A stretch of 25,163 nucleotides of DNA from Promethearchaeota archaeon (GTDB taxonomy: Archaea > Asgardarchaeota > Lokiarchaeia > Sigynarchaeales > SOKP01). Position numbers and translations under genes: made by a program. The DNA lies in the NCBI GenBank assembly GCA_019058515.1, contig JAHPYY010000084.1, forward strand, positions 1 through 25,163, given 5' to 3'. Under the pieces are notes generated by a model, which saw only the letters and a program-made list of their open reading frames with translations, made no database searches and was not told the DNA's origin. Positions 8,233 to 17,168 of the stretch are shown here, piece by piece; position 1 is the first letter of the stretch; each line of letters begins with the position of its first letter.

Positions 8233-9852
8233 ATGTCGAATACATCAATGAATCCAGAGGAAATTTATAAGAGACTCGATGCAATTGGAATCGCAAATTG
8301 TACTGAGATGTTGATAGAAGTGATCCATTCGGACGCTAAGAGCGAATACCGAAGATCTGCTATAAAGTATTTAGGGATTTTATGTTCTAAGGATCCTTCC
8401 ATCGGGGAGAAGTGTTTTACCGAACTTGAAAATATAATTGTATCACAAGAATCAAATGAATTTGTCAAAGAAGCTGCTATTTCATTTGGGAAATCTAAAC
8501 AGGTTAAAGCTTTAAAACCTTTGATTTGGTATTTAAAAAAAGAAGAAAAGCCGACTGATCCCAGTTTAATAAGCGTAATACTCAGAGCAATAGCGGATAT
8601 TAGGTTTGATGACGATGAAATAAAGCTATTCATCGAATTTCTTGATTTCAAGAGTAAAGAGGTAAATGAAACAGTAAGAGATGAATTGTTATCAGTCATA
8701 CCGGGCAAATTAGTTGGACATTTGCTGGTATCCTTGAAAAGTGAGGGTTTTTCGGAGAATTTGAAAAAAGAGATTGTCGATTTATTAGGATTTGAACTTT
8801 TAAATATAAATATTTCCTTTGAGAACTCTAATTATCTGTCGTTAAAATATCCAGAATTAATCCAAAGCTTAGTAGACAATAAGGACATCTTATTGGAAAC
8901 TATAGTGCCAAGTTATAAAGAAGAAAATAAACATCTGACTGAGCATTATCTCACTATTTTAAAATTACTTGGTAACGAAGCTATAGACGAGCTAATTGAA
9001 TTTCTACAATACGAGGATTTTATCATAAGAAGAAACGCTATTACTTTAATTGGAAAGCTAAAGTTAACAGATGCTGTTCCTTCGCTAATATCACATTTAG
9101 ACGATATGTACAACGAGGTGAGCAGAGCGACTATAAAGGCTTTAGGGGAAATCGGGGATTTATCGGCAGTTCCAGAGCTGCTTAAGGTATTAGACATCGA
9201 AAATGTGAGTTTTGAATACATTGATTTAGATATGAAATTTTACATCATTGACGCCATTACTGAGATTTATATGGCAAACGATGGTGCTTCTTTTAAGTAT
9301 TTATACGGATATGTTAACAGCGATAATGATATCGTTAAAGAAAGTATTACTTACATTTTTGGGGAGATCGGAAATGAACAATTTCTCCCCTATTTAGAAA
9401 ATTTTTTACAAGAGAGAAATGTAGATGTTAGAAAAAACGCGATAATCGCTCTTGGTAAAATTGGGCATAAAAGCGCGGTTGAACCCTTGTTTAAGTTTCT
9501 AAACGATAAATATTCGTATTGGCTGGTTAAAAAGGTTGCTGTAGATGCGCTATTTAACATATTTTTAAAGAATCTTTACATAGAAAAAAGCGAACCCGTT
9601 AATCACGATCCATTTTTCGTCATGAACATGGAAAAATTAATCGATTATTTGAACACGGAAAATTCTGAAAACTTTAAGGTTAAACTAAGCATAATTAAAT
9701 TTCTCGAAATATTTGGCGGAAAAACAGCATTAAGCGCCTTAATTAAACAATTGAACGATTTTTATAGAGTAGTACGGATTGCAGCTAGTAAAGCTATTAA
9801 AAAGATCGAAGAGCGATTGGAATTAGAAGAGGAGCTTAATTCAGAAGGCTAA
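8233..9852 (+). CDS. HEAT-repeat protein (PBS-lyase HEAT-like repeats)
   Basis: This 539-residue soluble protein is built of about 30-residue helical-pair repeats. Clear units are IIRRNAITLIGKLKLTDAVP (about 257), EVSRATIKALGEIGDLSAVP (about 289), DVRKNAIIALGKIGHKSAVE (about 398) and VVRIAASKAIKKIEERLELE (about 513). The R/K-x-x-A-hydrophobic-x-A-L-G-x-I-G pattern is typical of the PBS-lyase HEAT class, which serves as a protein-binding scaffold. No enzymatic domain is fused to it. It starts at ATG 8233 and no clear ribosome binding site is seen. It stands alone between the divergent KARI-like operon and a membrane protein gene 117 bp downstream. The partner is unknown. Confidence 0.85.
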   Translation: MSNTSMNPEEIYKRLDAIGIANCTEMLIEVIHSDAKSEYRRSAIKYLGILCSKDPSIGEKCFTELENIIVSQESNEFVKEAAISFGKSKQVKALKPLIWYLKKEEKPTDPSLISVILRAIADIRFDDDEIKLFIEFLDFKSKEVNETVRDELLSVIPGKLVGHLLVSLKSEGFSENLKKEIVDLLGFELLNINISFENSNYLSLKYPELIQSLVDNKDILLETIVPSYKEENKHLTEHYLTILKLLGNEAIDELIEFLQYEDFIIRRNAITLIGKLKLTDAVPSLISHLDDMYNEVSRATIKALGEIGDLSAVPELLKVLDIENVSFEYIDLDMKFYIIDAITEIYMANDGASFKYLYGYVNSDNDIVKESITYIFGEIGNEQFLPYLENFLQERNVDVRKNAIIALGKIGHKSAVEPLFKFLNDKYSYWLVKKVAVDALFNIFLKNLYIEKSEPVNHDPFFVMNMEKLIDYLNTENSENFKVKLSIIKFLEIFGGKTALSALIKQLNDFYRVVRIAASKAIKKIEERLELEEELNSEG

Positions 9853-9969
9853 AAGATTTTATATCAATTCATTTTAGAATTGGACTTTCCATAAGATTTA
9901 TAATAACATTGGCAATATTTGATATTAAAATCCAATTTAAAATAATTCATAATTTTAGGCTGAAGTTGA

Positions 9970-10638
9970 ATGACATTAAGCTTTGTATTTACCGATTTTT
10001 TTCCATTATTGATTATATCAAATATAGTTGGGGATATTTTTACAGTCCTGTGCGGTATTTTTTTAATAAAAGCTGGAAAAAACCAAGATGAAGAGATACA
10101 GTACGCTAAACTTTTGATCTACGGAGGAATCATAGCAATAATCTTCGTATTACTAGGATATGTAGTACCATTTATTAGTATATCAGAGCCCTACTCCAAA
10201 ACTGAAACTATAATATTTATTGGATACACCATATTCCGCAATCTTCTGTTTATAATTCCAAACATTTTTGCATATGGAATTATATTTGTATTATTTGGAT
10301 ATAAAAATAAGGATACTTTTAAACCATATCTTTTAATTGCCGGAATTCTATGGATAATCATGGAAGTAATTGGTTCTCTAAATTCGAGTATTATAGTTCT
10401 TTTTACATTTGATGTAGAATTTATATACTCAATAGCACCGATTTCTCTAGCCATTGTTTATTCTTCATTTGGAGCAACATTTATATCTTATATCTTAATA
10501 CTCGTTCACGGTATTAAGCACGATGACAAAAATTTAAAGTTTGTAGGTCTTATCAATATCGTAGGATTCATAATAGGACTTGTTTTGCCTTTCCTTACGC
10601 CGACGCTCCATGCTCTTTTCATGCCAATGCCATATTAA
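9970..10638 (+). CDS. Hypothetical multi-pass membrane protein
   Basis: I do not recognise this 222-residue protein. It is mostly hydrophobic, with about six segments: residues 9-35, 45-65, 77-98, 108-123, 127-155 and 160-176, plus a C-terminal one at 186-207. Short charged loops (KAGKNQDEEIQ, GYKNKDTFKP, HGIKHDDKNLK) separate them. No signature motif is evident. It is convergent with the transglutaminase-like gene and the two stop codons overlap by about 3-4 bp, so no intergenic terminator lies between them. Confidence 0.75.
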   Translation: MTLSFVFTDFFPLLIISNIVGDIFTVLCGIFLIKAGKNQDEEIQYAKLLIYGGIIAIIFVLLGYVVPFISISEPYSKTETIIFIGYTIFRNLLFIIPNIFAYGIIFVLFGYKNKDTFKPYLLIAGILWIIMEVIGSLNSSIIVLFTFDVEFIYSIAPISLAIVYSSFGATFISYILILVHGIKHDDKNLKFVGLINIVGFIIGLVLPFLTPTLHALFMPMPY

Positions 10639-12080
10639 TCCAATTTATGATTCAATTTTCTTTTTTTTATTAGAGCGATAAACAGCGTTATTTCGATAAA
10701 AATAATTAAACCTAAAAACTCAATACTAACGCCATTAATAATGGGAACGCTCTGCATATACTCATAGCCATCATCATTAGATTCATATTTTGCTAATACC
10801 TGAGTCATATAAGAGATATACTCATTTAAATTCCCTCTACTTATCTCAAATAGGGCGTTTTTAAGTAGTTCATAGGATTTAGGGAAGATTTCTCTCATTC
10901 GGGAATAGGTTTGATCGATATTGTATGAGACGATAATGTTCCATATTCTCTTTGATACATTTAATACGCTAGAAATCGCTTCTATTGAACTTGAGATTTC
11001 ATTAAATTCTATTTCCCAGTCTTCAGTTAAATCGATTGTAAGGTCTATGCTATTGTCAATTGGCGCCCAATATGCTGGAACGCCGTCTTTGATCGGTGAA
11101 AAACCTTCTATATTATTATGCGAAGATTCGTCCTCTGGATACACATTAAACGTACTAATATACAAAAGAAAGGCTTCAAGAATGTTATCGGGGAGTTTTA
11201 AAGGCTTATAAATGAATTCAGATAGCCCAGGTTCTACTCTTACCCATCCAAAAGGATGTAGATAACATTCGGTTATAAAATGAGTAGGATAAATCATTGA
11301 AACTCTTGCAGGAATGTCACACGCTCTCAACAGTGCCGTTGCAAGGTTTGCTTTCCCGATACACACCGCAGATTTTCTTCTTAGAGTGCTTAGGGCGTCT
11401 TGGGAAGGGTTGTTGGGATCTAGGTCATATTCTATAGAATTAGATGTATAAGATATTACATTATCAACAACATCAATCAAGTTTGATTCTCCATCGCTTA
11501 ACTCTTTAGCTTTTGATTGAATTTCGAAACTATTTACTTGGATAAACTCAGTAGAATTTAACCAAATTAATACATTATCAGGTAAATTCTCCTTAGTAGG
11601 GACTTCAAGATATCGTGGTATCGAAGATTCAGATCCGTAGGTTAGCAAAATAGAAATTCTCCAGAATAATTTATAGATTTCACGATCTAATGCCTCAGAA
11701 AATATTATCTCTAATACATAATTATCTCCTGAAAAATCTTGTGAATTTATCTTGTATTCCTCTATAACATCAATCGGTTCCGTCCAAACATCAAGCAATA
11801 CGATTGGGCACTGAAAATCGGTGATTATCGGGATGTGAATAAACCAATGAGGGGGTAATGTTTGCGTATTAGAGAGATCAATGGTATAAGCGCCAGTACT
11901 ATTAATAACTAGAAATTCCTTAAAACTCTCCTCTGTAGAACTACGAACATCTATGTCGCTTTTATCTGGTGTTAATCGAAGGAAATTTGAGGGATTGTTG
12001 GCTGAAATAAACAAAAAGAGACTTATGTGATTAGCCAGAATAACTAATAAAATGAAAAATATATAGTAGTGTTTTCTCAT
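10635..12080 (-). CDS. Membrane-anchored transglutaminase-like protein
   Basis: This 481-residue protein begins with a hydrophobic signal or anchor (residues 5-27). A large extracytoplasmic part contains a transglutaminase-like core at about 200-290. The C-terminus has a membrane segment (about 450-470) followed by KKRK, which places the tail inside the cell. The core shows the catalytic Cys240 (AVCIGKANLATALLRA), the GIPAR-like DIPARV, His267 (YPTHFITECYL) and the GW-strand GWVRVEPG. The third residue, usually Asp, is Glu283. Archaeal and bacterial proteins of this class act as surface proteases or peptide cross-linkers, but no substrate can be named here. The following 150 residues are helical and partly Ser-rich. 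It lies 42 bp downstream of the DUF2804 gene on the same strand and may be cotranscribed with it. Confidence 0.8.
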   Translation of the reverse strand: MRKHYYIFFILLVILANHISLFLFISANNPSNFLRLTPDKSDIDVRSSTEESFKEFLVINSTGAYTIDLSNTQTLPPHWFIHIPIITDFQCPIVLLDVWTEPIDVIEEYKINSQDFSGDNYVLEIIFSEALDREIYKLFWRISILLTYGSESSIPRYLEVPTKENLPDNVLIWLNSTEFIQVNSFEIQSKAKELSDGESNLIDVVDNVISYTSNSIEYDLDPNNPSQDALSTLRRKSAVCIGKANLATALLRACDIPARVSMIYPTHFITECYLHPFGWVRVEPGLSEFIYKPLKLPDNILEAFLLYISTFNVYPEDESSHNNIEGFSPIKDGVPAYWAPIDNSIDLTIDLTEDWEIEFNEISSSIEAISSVLNVSKRIWNIIVSYNIDQTYSRMREIFPKSYELLKNALFEISRGNLNEYISYMTQVLAKYESNDDGYEYMQSVPIINGVSIEFLGLIIFIEITLFIALIKKRKLNHKLD

Positions 12081-12121
12081 TTAATGCAAAATGTGTTTTT
12101 TCAATGTTATGGCTTGATGGT

Positions 12122-13147
12122 TTACCATCGCCAGAAAATATCTTCTGCGTGACCAAGAATATTTTCTATTTGAATTTTATCTCCGTTATCTAGCACTAGC
12201 TCTCCTGAGTATAATCCATGCAGTAAAGACGATTCAAGGTAAATTAAGCCAAAGTTAATTTTTTCTCGGTGAGGAATTAAGGGTGTTAACGTTAAATTTA
12301 ACCGTTTGTCGTTGCTGGTAAATTTCCAATCCTTAGTCGGGTCGCGATTTTCGTGGTGGAACATCACCTCGTCTATTTTATGAGCTTTACCATCGTAGAA
12401 AATGATGTTTTCAGTGTGCGTTGAGAGATCTCCAAATCCGTATCCTAAATTAAACGCTACCGGAACCTTATCTACGAGTCCACATCCAGAAGCCCATAAC
12501 CAATGAGTTCGATATGGCCAAATGCCCCTCCCCCAATCCATTAGTCCGAAAGAACTATCAGGTGAGAATTCGAAATTTTCCTGCCCGAGTTTAATATTAC
12601 CTGAAGCAGGCATGTAATTTATTTTATGGTTGTAATAAAACCGCGTAGGATCTTCCTTATATCCGGTAACTACAACCGTATTATCATGTGAAGGAATGTC
12701 CTCTAATTCAATTTTACCCTTTATTCCCTTTTCCATAAATGAAGGATCATCAATTTCTAAAATACATTTAGTTCCATTTTTTGTTATTTTTGCGTTAAAT
12801 TTTTCAGTCGGAAACTCTATAACGCTATCTTCTAACGAACTGAGAGGTAAAAGTTTCGATTTTGTGAAGAATTTAAATAAGCCAACCCCCTCTCTCGATT
12901 TAGTATTGAAATCTATCCATGTATAGCTCATCTGGGTTAGATATCCAATATCTCCGATGGTTATTTGAAATCCATAGTCCTTATTCAAGACAGAATAGTG
13001 ATCCCACTCCTTAATCCGCCACCAAGACTTCCCTATATTTTCTTTGTTGTATTTTAAAATAGGTTTTCGCGCCCACCCTCTTTGTACAAGCGAGCCATCT
13101 TTGTTAAATAGGTTTGTAGGTTCTATTATTTCGTTTTGTACTCCCAT
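12122..13147 (-). CDS. DUF2804 family protein
   Basis: This 341-residue protein matches my memory of DUF2804. Its features include an N-terminal GSLVQRGWARKPILKYN, the WWRIKEWDHY segment, a central MPASGNIKLG, the GLMDWGRGIWPYRTHWLWAS block (about residues 199-218), the GYGFGD turn and a C-terminal GHAEDIFWRW. The family is all-beta and lipocalin/AttH-like in appearance, and is of unknown function. No signal peptide or membrane segment is seen, so it is probably cytoplasmic. It is the first gene of a possible pair with the transglutaminase-like gene. It diverges from the M29 aminopeptidase across 252 bp that contain a perfect palindrome. Confidence 0.85.
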   Translation of the reverse strand: MGVQNEIIEPTNLFNKDGSLVQRGWARKPILKYNKENIGKSWWRIKEWDHYSVLNKDYGFQITIGDIGYLTQMSYTWIDFNTKSREGVGLFKFFTKSKLLPLSSLEDSVIEFPTEKFNAKITKNGTKCILEIDDPSFMEKGIKGKIELEDIPSHDNTVVVTGYKEDPTRFYYNHKINYMPASGNIKLGQENFEFSPDSSFGLMDWGRGIWPYRTHWLWASGCGLVDKVPVAFNLGYGFGDLSTHTENIIFYDGKAHKIDEVMFHHENRDPTKDWKFTSNDKRLNLTLTPLIPHREKINFGLIYLESSLLHGLYSGELVLDNGDKIQIENILGHAEDIFWRW

Positions 13148-13256
13148 TTTAAATCACGAAAAGTTATGTATAGCTAATAATAGAAGATTAGACTAATAAC
13201 TATTAAATGTTTATTAATTTTCGAAGGTTCTCACGTTAAAATTTTAACTTTTTTTG

Positions 13257-13274
13257 AGATGAGAGCTCTCATCT
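13257..13274. promoter_or_regulatory. 18-bp perfect palindrome, candidate operator
   Basis: AGATGAGAGCTCTCATCT is self-complementary over all 18 bases with no loop. It lies almost midway between the divergent starts of the DUF2804 gene (110 bp away) and the M29 aminopeptidase gene (126 bp away). A dimeric transcription factor could bind it and control both genes. As RNA it could form a stem only with a strained loop, so a terminator is less likely. Confidence 0.45.
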
Positions 13275-13318
13275 TTAAATAATTTACAAATAAAGATTTC
13301 ATACTCAAATGACAAAAA

Positions 13319-13352
13319 AAAAAGATTAAAAGATTAAAATAAAAGATTAAAA
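13319..13352 (+). repeat. Short tandem AAAAGATTAAA repeats
   Basis: Three copies of AAGATTAAA occur with spacings of 8 and about 13 bases, in an A-rich stretch upstream of the aminopeptidase start. This is low-complexity DNA. It may be part of the promoter region, but no function is shown. Confidence 0.5.
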
Positions 13353-13399
13353 AAATATAAAGTAAAATATTCGTAACTAAAGAAATTTGTGTATAACCA

Positions 13400-14662
13400 T
13401 TGTTATCAGAATTTGAGAAAAATTTGGAGAAATTTGCAGATGTAATTTTAAAAATAGGGCTAAATTTACAACCTGGACAAAAATTATTAATCGGTGCTCC
13501 TATTCTTGATGTTATGGGTGTTCCCATTGAACTTGCTCCCCTCGTAAGAATAATAACAAAAAAGGCATATCAACTAGGAGCCAACTTTGTTGAGATTATG
13601 TGGGAAGACGATCAAAACATCCTATCTCGATTTAAACACGCTCCAAGGGATTCTTTTAAAGAATTTCCAAGTTATCGTTCCAACGAGGCGATAAAAACAG
13701 CTAAGGCGGGTGAAGCAATACTTTGGATCATTTCGGGGAATCCAGATCTGCTGAAAACTCAAGATCCTAACCTAATTTCAAGCTACTTAGATAGCTGTTG
13801 GAGTCATTATAAACCTATACTGGATTTAAGACATAAAAATGCAATGAATCACTCTCTTGTTGCTTGTCCACACTCAGGCTGGGCTAACAAATTATTTCCA
13901 TCTCTAAGTCAAAAGGAACAAATTGAGAGATTTTGGGATCTTATTTTCGAAATATGTCGAGTAAAAAATGATGATCCTATTTTAGCGTGGAGGAATCATA
14001 TCAACAACCTTAAATCTAGATGTTCTTATTTAAACGAAAAGCAGTATAAGGAATTGAATTATATCGCTCCTGGAACGAATCTTACGATAGGGCTCCCCAA
14101 AGAGCACATTTGGAGGGCAGGTAGTTTTAAAACTCAAGGTGGAATTGAATACATAGTAAATATCCCCACCGAGGAAATATTTACGATTCCTCATAGAGAA
14201 AAAACTGAAGGAGTAGTTTCTGCCACTAAACCTCGAGTAGGTGAGGTAATGATCGAGGATTTTAGCCTAACTTTTTCAAAAGGACGAGTTATAGAAGCAA
14301 GTGCCAAAAAAGGAGAAGAATTTCTGCTTAAACGACTTAAAAGCGATGATAGAGCCAGTTTTTTGGGCGAAGTTGCGTTAGTCCCTCACAGTTCCCCCAT
14401 ATCACAAACCGGTACAATTTTTTACGAAACCTTAATAGATGAAAATGCTTCGTGCCATCTTGCTCTCGGTCAATGTATAAGACTTGGCATAGTTGATGGA
14501 GCAAGCATGTCTGATGATGACCTTCTGGCCGCGGGCTGTAATATTAGTGGTATTCATTTGGATTTTATGATAGGGTCTGGTAAGATGAATGTTGATGGTA
14601 TATTAGAAAATGGTGAAAAAGAAGCAATTATACGCAATGGAGAGTGGGCTTTCAAAGTATAA
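13400..14662 (+). CDS. M29 family metallo-aminopeptidase (AmpS/thermophilic aminopeptidase type)
   Basis: This cytoplasmic enzyme removes N-terminal residues from peptides using a two-metal centre. The 420-residue length fits the family. Metal ligands can be placed: Glu258 or Glu259 in NIPTEEIFT, Glu324 in FLGEVALVP, His353 in ASCHLALG, and His386 and Asp388 in GIHLDFMIGS. The family Tyr is present at 342 in the FYETLIDENA stretch. The N-terminal PGQKLLIGAP and GANFVEIMWED also match. The start is TTG at 13400, because a stop lies two codons upstream (13394-13396) and the next ATG is more than 100 bases inside the conserved region. It is divergent from the DUF2804 gene, with a palindrome between them. 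Confidence 0.92.
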   Translation: MLSEFEKNLEKFADVILKIGLNLQPGQKLLIGAPILDVMGVPIELAPLVRIITKKAYQLGANFVEIMWEDDQNILSRFKHAPRDSFKEFPSYRSNEAIKTAKAGEAILWIISGNPDLLKTQDPNLISSYLDSCWSHYKPILDLRHKNAMNHSLVACPHSGWANKLFPSLSQKEQIERFWDLIFEICRVKNDDPILAWRNHINNLKSRCSYLNEKQYKELNYIAPGTNLTIGLPKEHIWRAGSFKTQGGIEYIVNIPTEEIFTIPHREKTEGVVSATKPRVGEVMIEDFSLTFSKGRVIEASAKKGEEFLLKRLKSDDRASFLGEVALVPHSSPISQTGTIFYETLIDENASCHLALGQCIRLGIVDGASMSDDDLLAAGCNISGIHLDFMIGSGKMNVDGILENGEKEAIIRNGEWAFKV

Positions 14663-14748
14663 CGTTTTATCGTAAACCTTGAGCACTAATCTAATTGAAT
14701 AGGATAAGTTCCAAGTTTTATGACCATTTCTCTCATTACCAAATAATT

Positions 14749-14848
14749 TTATAATTTAACAGCAGGATTTATACTGTGTCCCGAACTCAAAATATAACCT
14801 CCTCCCGGAGCACATTCCTTAATCAGTTTTTTCGTATAGTTTCCTAAT
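14749..14848 (-). pseudogene. C-terminal remnant of a URO-D/MtaA-type methyltransferase
   Basis: The minus strand reads KKLIKECAPGGGYILSSG, then HSINPAVKL and a TAA stop. CAPGGGYILSSxHSI is a signature near the C-terminus of uroporphyrinogen decarboxylase-superfamily methyltransferases, which transfer methyl groups to corrinoid proteins or coenzyme M. Normally some 30 residues follow the motif, including a PENV-type helix; here a stop comes after nine. No URO-D sequence is recognised upstream. Only about 30 codons survive, so this is a gene fragment. Confidence 0.7.
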
Positions 14849-15244
14849 GTAATCTGGATCTTGATACATTATTATAAAACTTAACTCTAATTTTTTGATG
14901 AAGATCAATAGTTACTTGATATGGTTTAAAAAATGATAGAGCTATTACTTCATTGAAGTCTTTATCAATCTCTAAAACTAAGATTAAATCATCCGATAAG
15001 AGTTATCAGGTATGTTATCATCAATTTTAGATAAATCTATTGGATGATCTTCTTCAATCTACTTAAATATTCTAATTATCTTGTAATTAATTTGAGTTAC
15101 TGGTAATTTTTTAATTTTGAAATATGCAAGAAAGAAATCGAGTAGTAACATAAAATTATTAAAAATAAGAATCCCTTTATATTCCGGAAATATAGTATAA
15201 ATGGAAAAAAAGAGTGGTATAATTTTTTGATTTTGAAGTCCCAT
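14844..15244 (-). pseudogene. Unidentified degenerate reading frame
   Basis: From ATG at 15244 the frame encodes a hydrophobic N-terminal part (IIPLFFSIYTIFPEYKG, FNNFMLLLDFFLAYFKI). It meets an in-frame TAG at 15059-15061 and continues as IEEDHPIDLSKIDDNIPD. A one-base shift near 15005 then restores SDDLILVLEIDKDFNEVIAL and FKPYQVTIDLHQKIRVKF, to a stop at 14844. The coding-like text on both sides of the lesions suggests a single broken gene, but I do not recognise the family. Alternatively only the first 61 codons are translated. Confidence 0.35.
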
Positions 15245-15252
15245 GATTCCTG

Positions 15253-15745
15253 GATTTTGTTTTACCTATCTATTTTTTTTCAAATTTATCAATTTGTTCT
15301 TTTAATTCTTTTAGTGTAGGGTTTCAATTAGTTTGCATTCAATAATATATGCTGCTACTCTACTAGAAATAATTAATTCCAATTCCGTTTTGCCAATAGG
15401 AATATTACGTTTAATATTTACATCGTAAATCATAGCAAAGTTCTCAATTATTGTTTCTAGTGTGTCTCCAATATGTTGTAAAAATACACCCGTATTTTCA
15501 ATATAATCTAATAATTTATAAAAACATTTTAGATTAGAAATATTAATCTCAAGTTCCTCGTTCAAATCTAATATAATATGATGTTTTCTCAGGTAAATAA
15601 TTAATTCTTTTGATTCATTAAAGAGTAATCCTAGGTTTTCTATGTGATTGGATAATATCTCTTCATTATCAATATATAATAATCCTTTATCTATTCTGCA
15701 TAATCCTTCATTATTGGGATTATTTTATTTATTGGAAGAGATTTC
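15253..15745 (-). pseudogene. Unidentified helical protein, open frame without a start codon and with a C-terminal frameshift
   Basis: The minus frame is open from about 15745 to 15311 and reads as a helical protein: SKELIIYLRKHHIILDLNEE, then LKCFYKLLDYIENTGVFLQH and IGKTELELIISSRVAAYI. No ATG or GTG lies at its upstream end. The frame ends at 15311 with IETLH-stop, while the next frame continues as TLKELKEQIDKFEKK-stop at about 15253. One base inserted at about 15315 would join them. A TTG at 15565 could start an 84-residue product. Family not recognised; probably a broken gene. Confidence 0.35.
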
Positions 15746-15798
15746 ATTTTATAATAATGATCGAAGATATTTTCTAAGAAATTTTGCTCTAAATTTAA

Positions 15799-15966
15799 AT
15801 TATAGCCAAGCAAATAATTATAAGCATTATTATTCTGCTAATAGCAATAATTTTTAATGTTATAGCAGATGCATCATTTGGCAGCGGTGTAGTAAATCAA
15901 AATTTTTTATGGATTGCATTTGATATCTCAAGTATAGCAGATCTAACGGTAGAGGATCAGTGTTAA
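15799..15966 (+). other. Possible remnant of a secreted or membrane protein N-terminus
   Basis: An open stretch of 56 codons without a normal start codon reads a hydrophobic segment (KQIIISIIILLIAIIFNVIA) followed by DASFGSGVVNQNFLWIAFDI and a stop. This looks like a signal peptide plus the first residues of an exported protein. It could equally be chance in A/T-rich DNA. No homolog is recognised. Confidence 0.2.
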
Positions 15967-16190
15967 GCTTATCGCAGATACCATAAGCTACTTGATTCTG
16001 AGCGTAACTTTACTCGTATTAGTATTTCACGAAAATGATTAGGTAAGAGTACTCTTAAAAGAAGGAATTGATTTTTAGATTTGGATTTAACGAAATTCTA
16101 AGGAAAATTTTTTAATTCAATAATCCTAAAATAATTTTTTATATAGTTTACTTTCTTATTAAAAGATAAGTCAAACAACTAGACTATAAA

Positions 16191-16489
16191 ATGGTGGATT
16201 CGATGGAGTGTATTGACGAGGTAAAAAAAACAATCAATTTTAAAATTTCGAGGAAGTTATTAATTATCTTAAGTGGTTTAGTTGGTCTCGGGATTGGTTT
16301 CTTTTTTTTATATTGGTTTACGTATTTCCTCGGGTACTCTATACAATAATATCAACTTTTCCATGGGACAACGAGTTCGAAGTGTTTTACCTTATACTCT
16401 TGATCGTAAACATAGTTGTCGCTAACAGCATATTGCTGGTAGGATGTATGTATTTAGAAAATAAATTCCGAACTCTTCGAAAATATTAA
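16191..16489 (+). pseudogene. Two-helix membrane protein with a frameshift at a T run
   Basis: ATG at 16191 begins MVDSMECIDEVKKTINFKIS, then a hydrophobic helix (KLLIILSGLVGLGIGFF). At the T-rich run 16298-16309 the frame is lost and would stop at TAA after YSIQ. One added base at the run gives a clean continuation, FILVYVFPRVLYTIISTFPW, then a second helix (FYLILLIVNIVVANSILLVG) and a basic end (ENKFRTLRKY, TAA at 16487-16489). The repaired product would be about 99 residues with both ends inside. A homopolymer sequencing error or a recent mutation are both possible. Family unknown. Confidence 0.55.
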
Positions 16490-17168
16490 TTTTACACCCT
16501 TTTCTTTTCAATTTTGCGAATTATATTTATTCTAATCATCCTTCACCATATTTTAAATAGAATAGAAATTTTAAAATGAACAATTCAACTAAAAAAAAGT
16601 AAATTTGCAGGAAGTATATATTTTGTTCCCATTTTTTTCTGTCGAATCCGCCTGTATCTTCCAATCCACTTCTCCTATTTCCACATAGAACTCTAAGCCT
16701 GAACCACAAGTAATCTTCTAAAACCACAGATTAACATGATTGATAGTTTCGGATAAAGAAGATTGCCTGAAAGATCCCTACTATTATAACTCTTTTTACT
16801 ACCCTTTTTTATTTAATCTGGATATGAGAGCATTTTGAAGAAATGTTGTTTCTGCCCATATTGTATGGTAACTCCTAATGTTCATAAATTGAGATGTGTA
16901 TAGAAGATCTTCGTGATTGATTGCTTTAGCATTCATGCTTATCAAACATCTCGGGCTACATATCAATGTGAAAATCATCGGACGAATACCTTGATACAAA
17001 AGGAGGAAAATTGGATTATCGTATCAAATTTATTTTTCTACATTATATTGAAATAACAATAGCGCTCCATTTACTTTTAATACAAATTAATAAATCTTTT
17101 TTTCTTTTGGCTATTTCATAAAATATCTGATAATAAAATAAAATGAAGATAACTTTTGTAAGAATAGG
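16490..17168. other. 679-bp region without a supportable gene
   Basis: Minus-strand open frames at 16536-16727 and 16799-16999 encode 63 and 66 residues. They show no family, no ribosome binding site and no consistent coding bias, and alternative frames look equally plausible. The segment at 16640-16740 is somewhat richer in GC than its surroundings and may be old coding sequence. The last 100 bases should contain the promoter of the FrhB-family gene. Confidence 0.4.

Noticed and set aside
9909..10091. 60-codon plus frame before the membrane protein gene
   Set aside because: It overlaps the start of the 222-residue membrane protein in another frame and has no support of its own.
13231..13399. 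Palindrome as an intrinsic terminator
   Set aside because: It lies between two divergent starts, so no transcript needs to end there.
16536..16999. Two minus-strand frames of 63 and 66 codons
   Set aside because: No family, no ribosome binding site, and other frames look just as coding-like.
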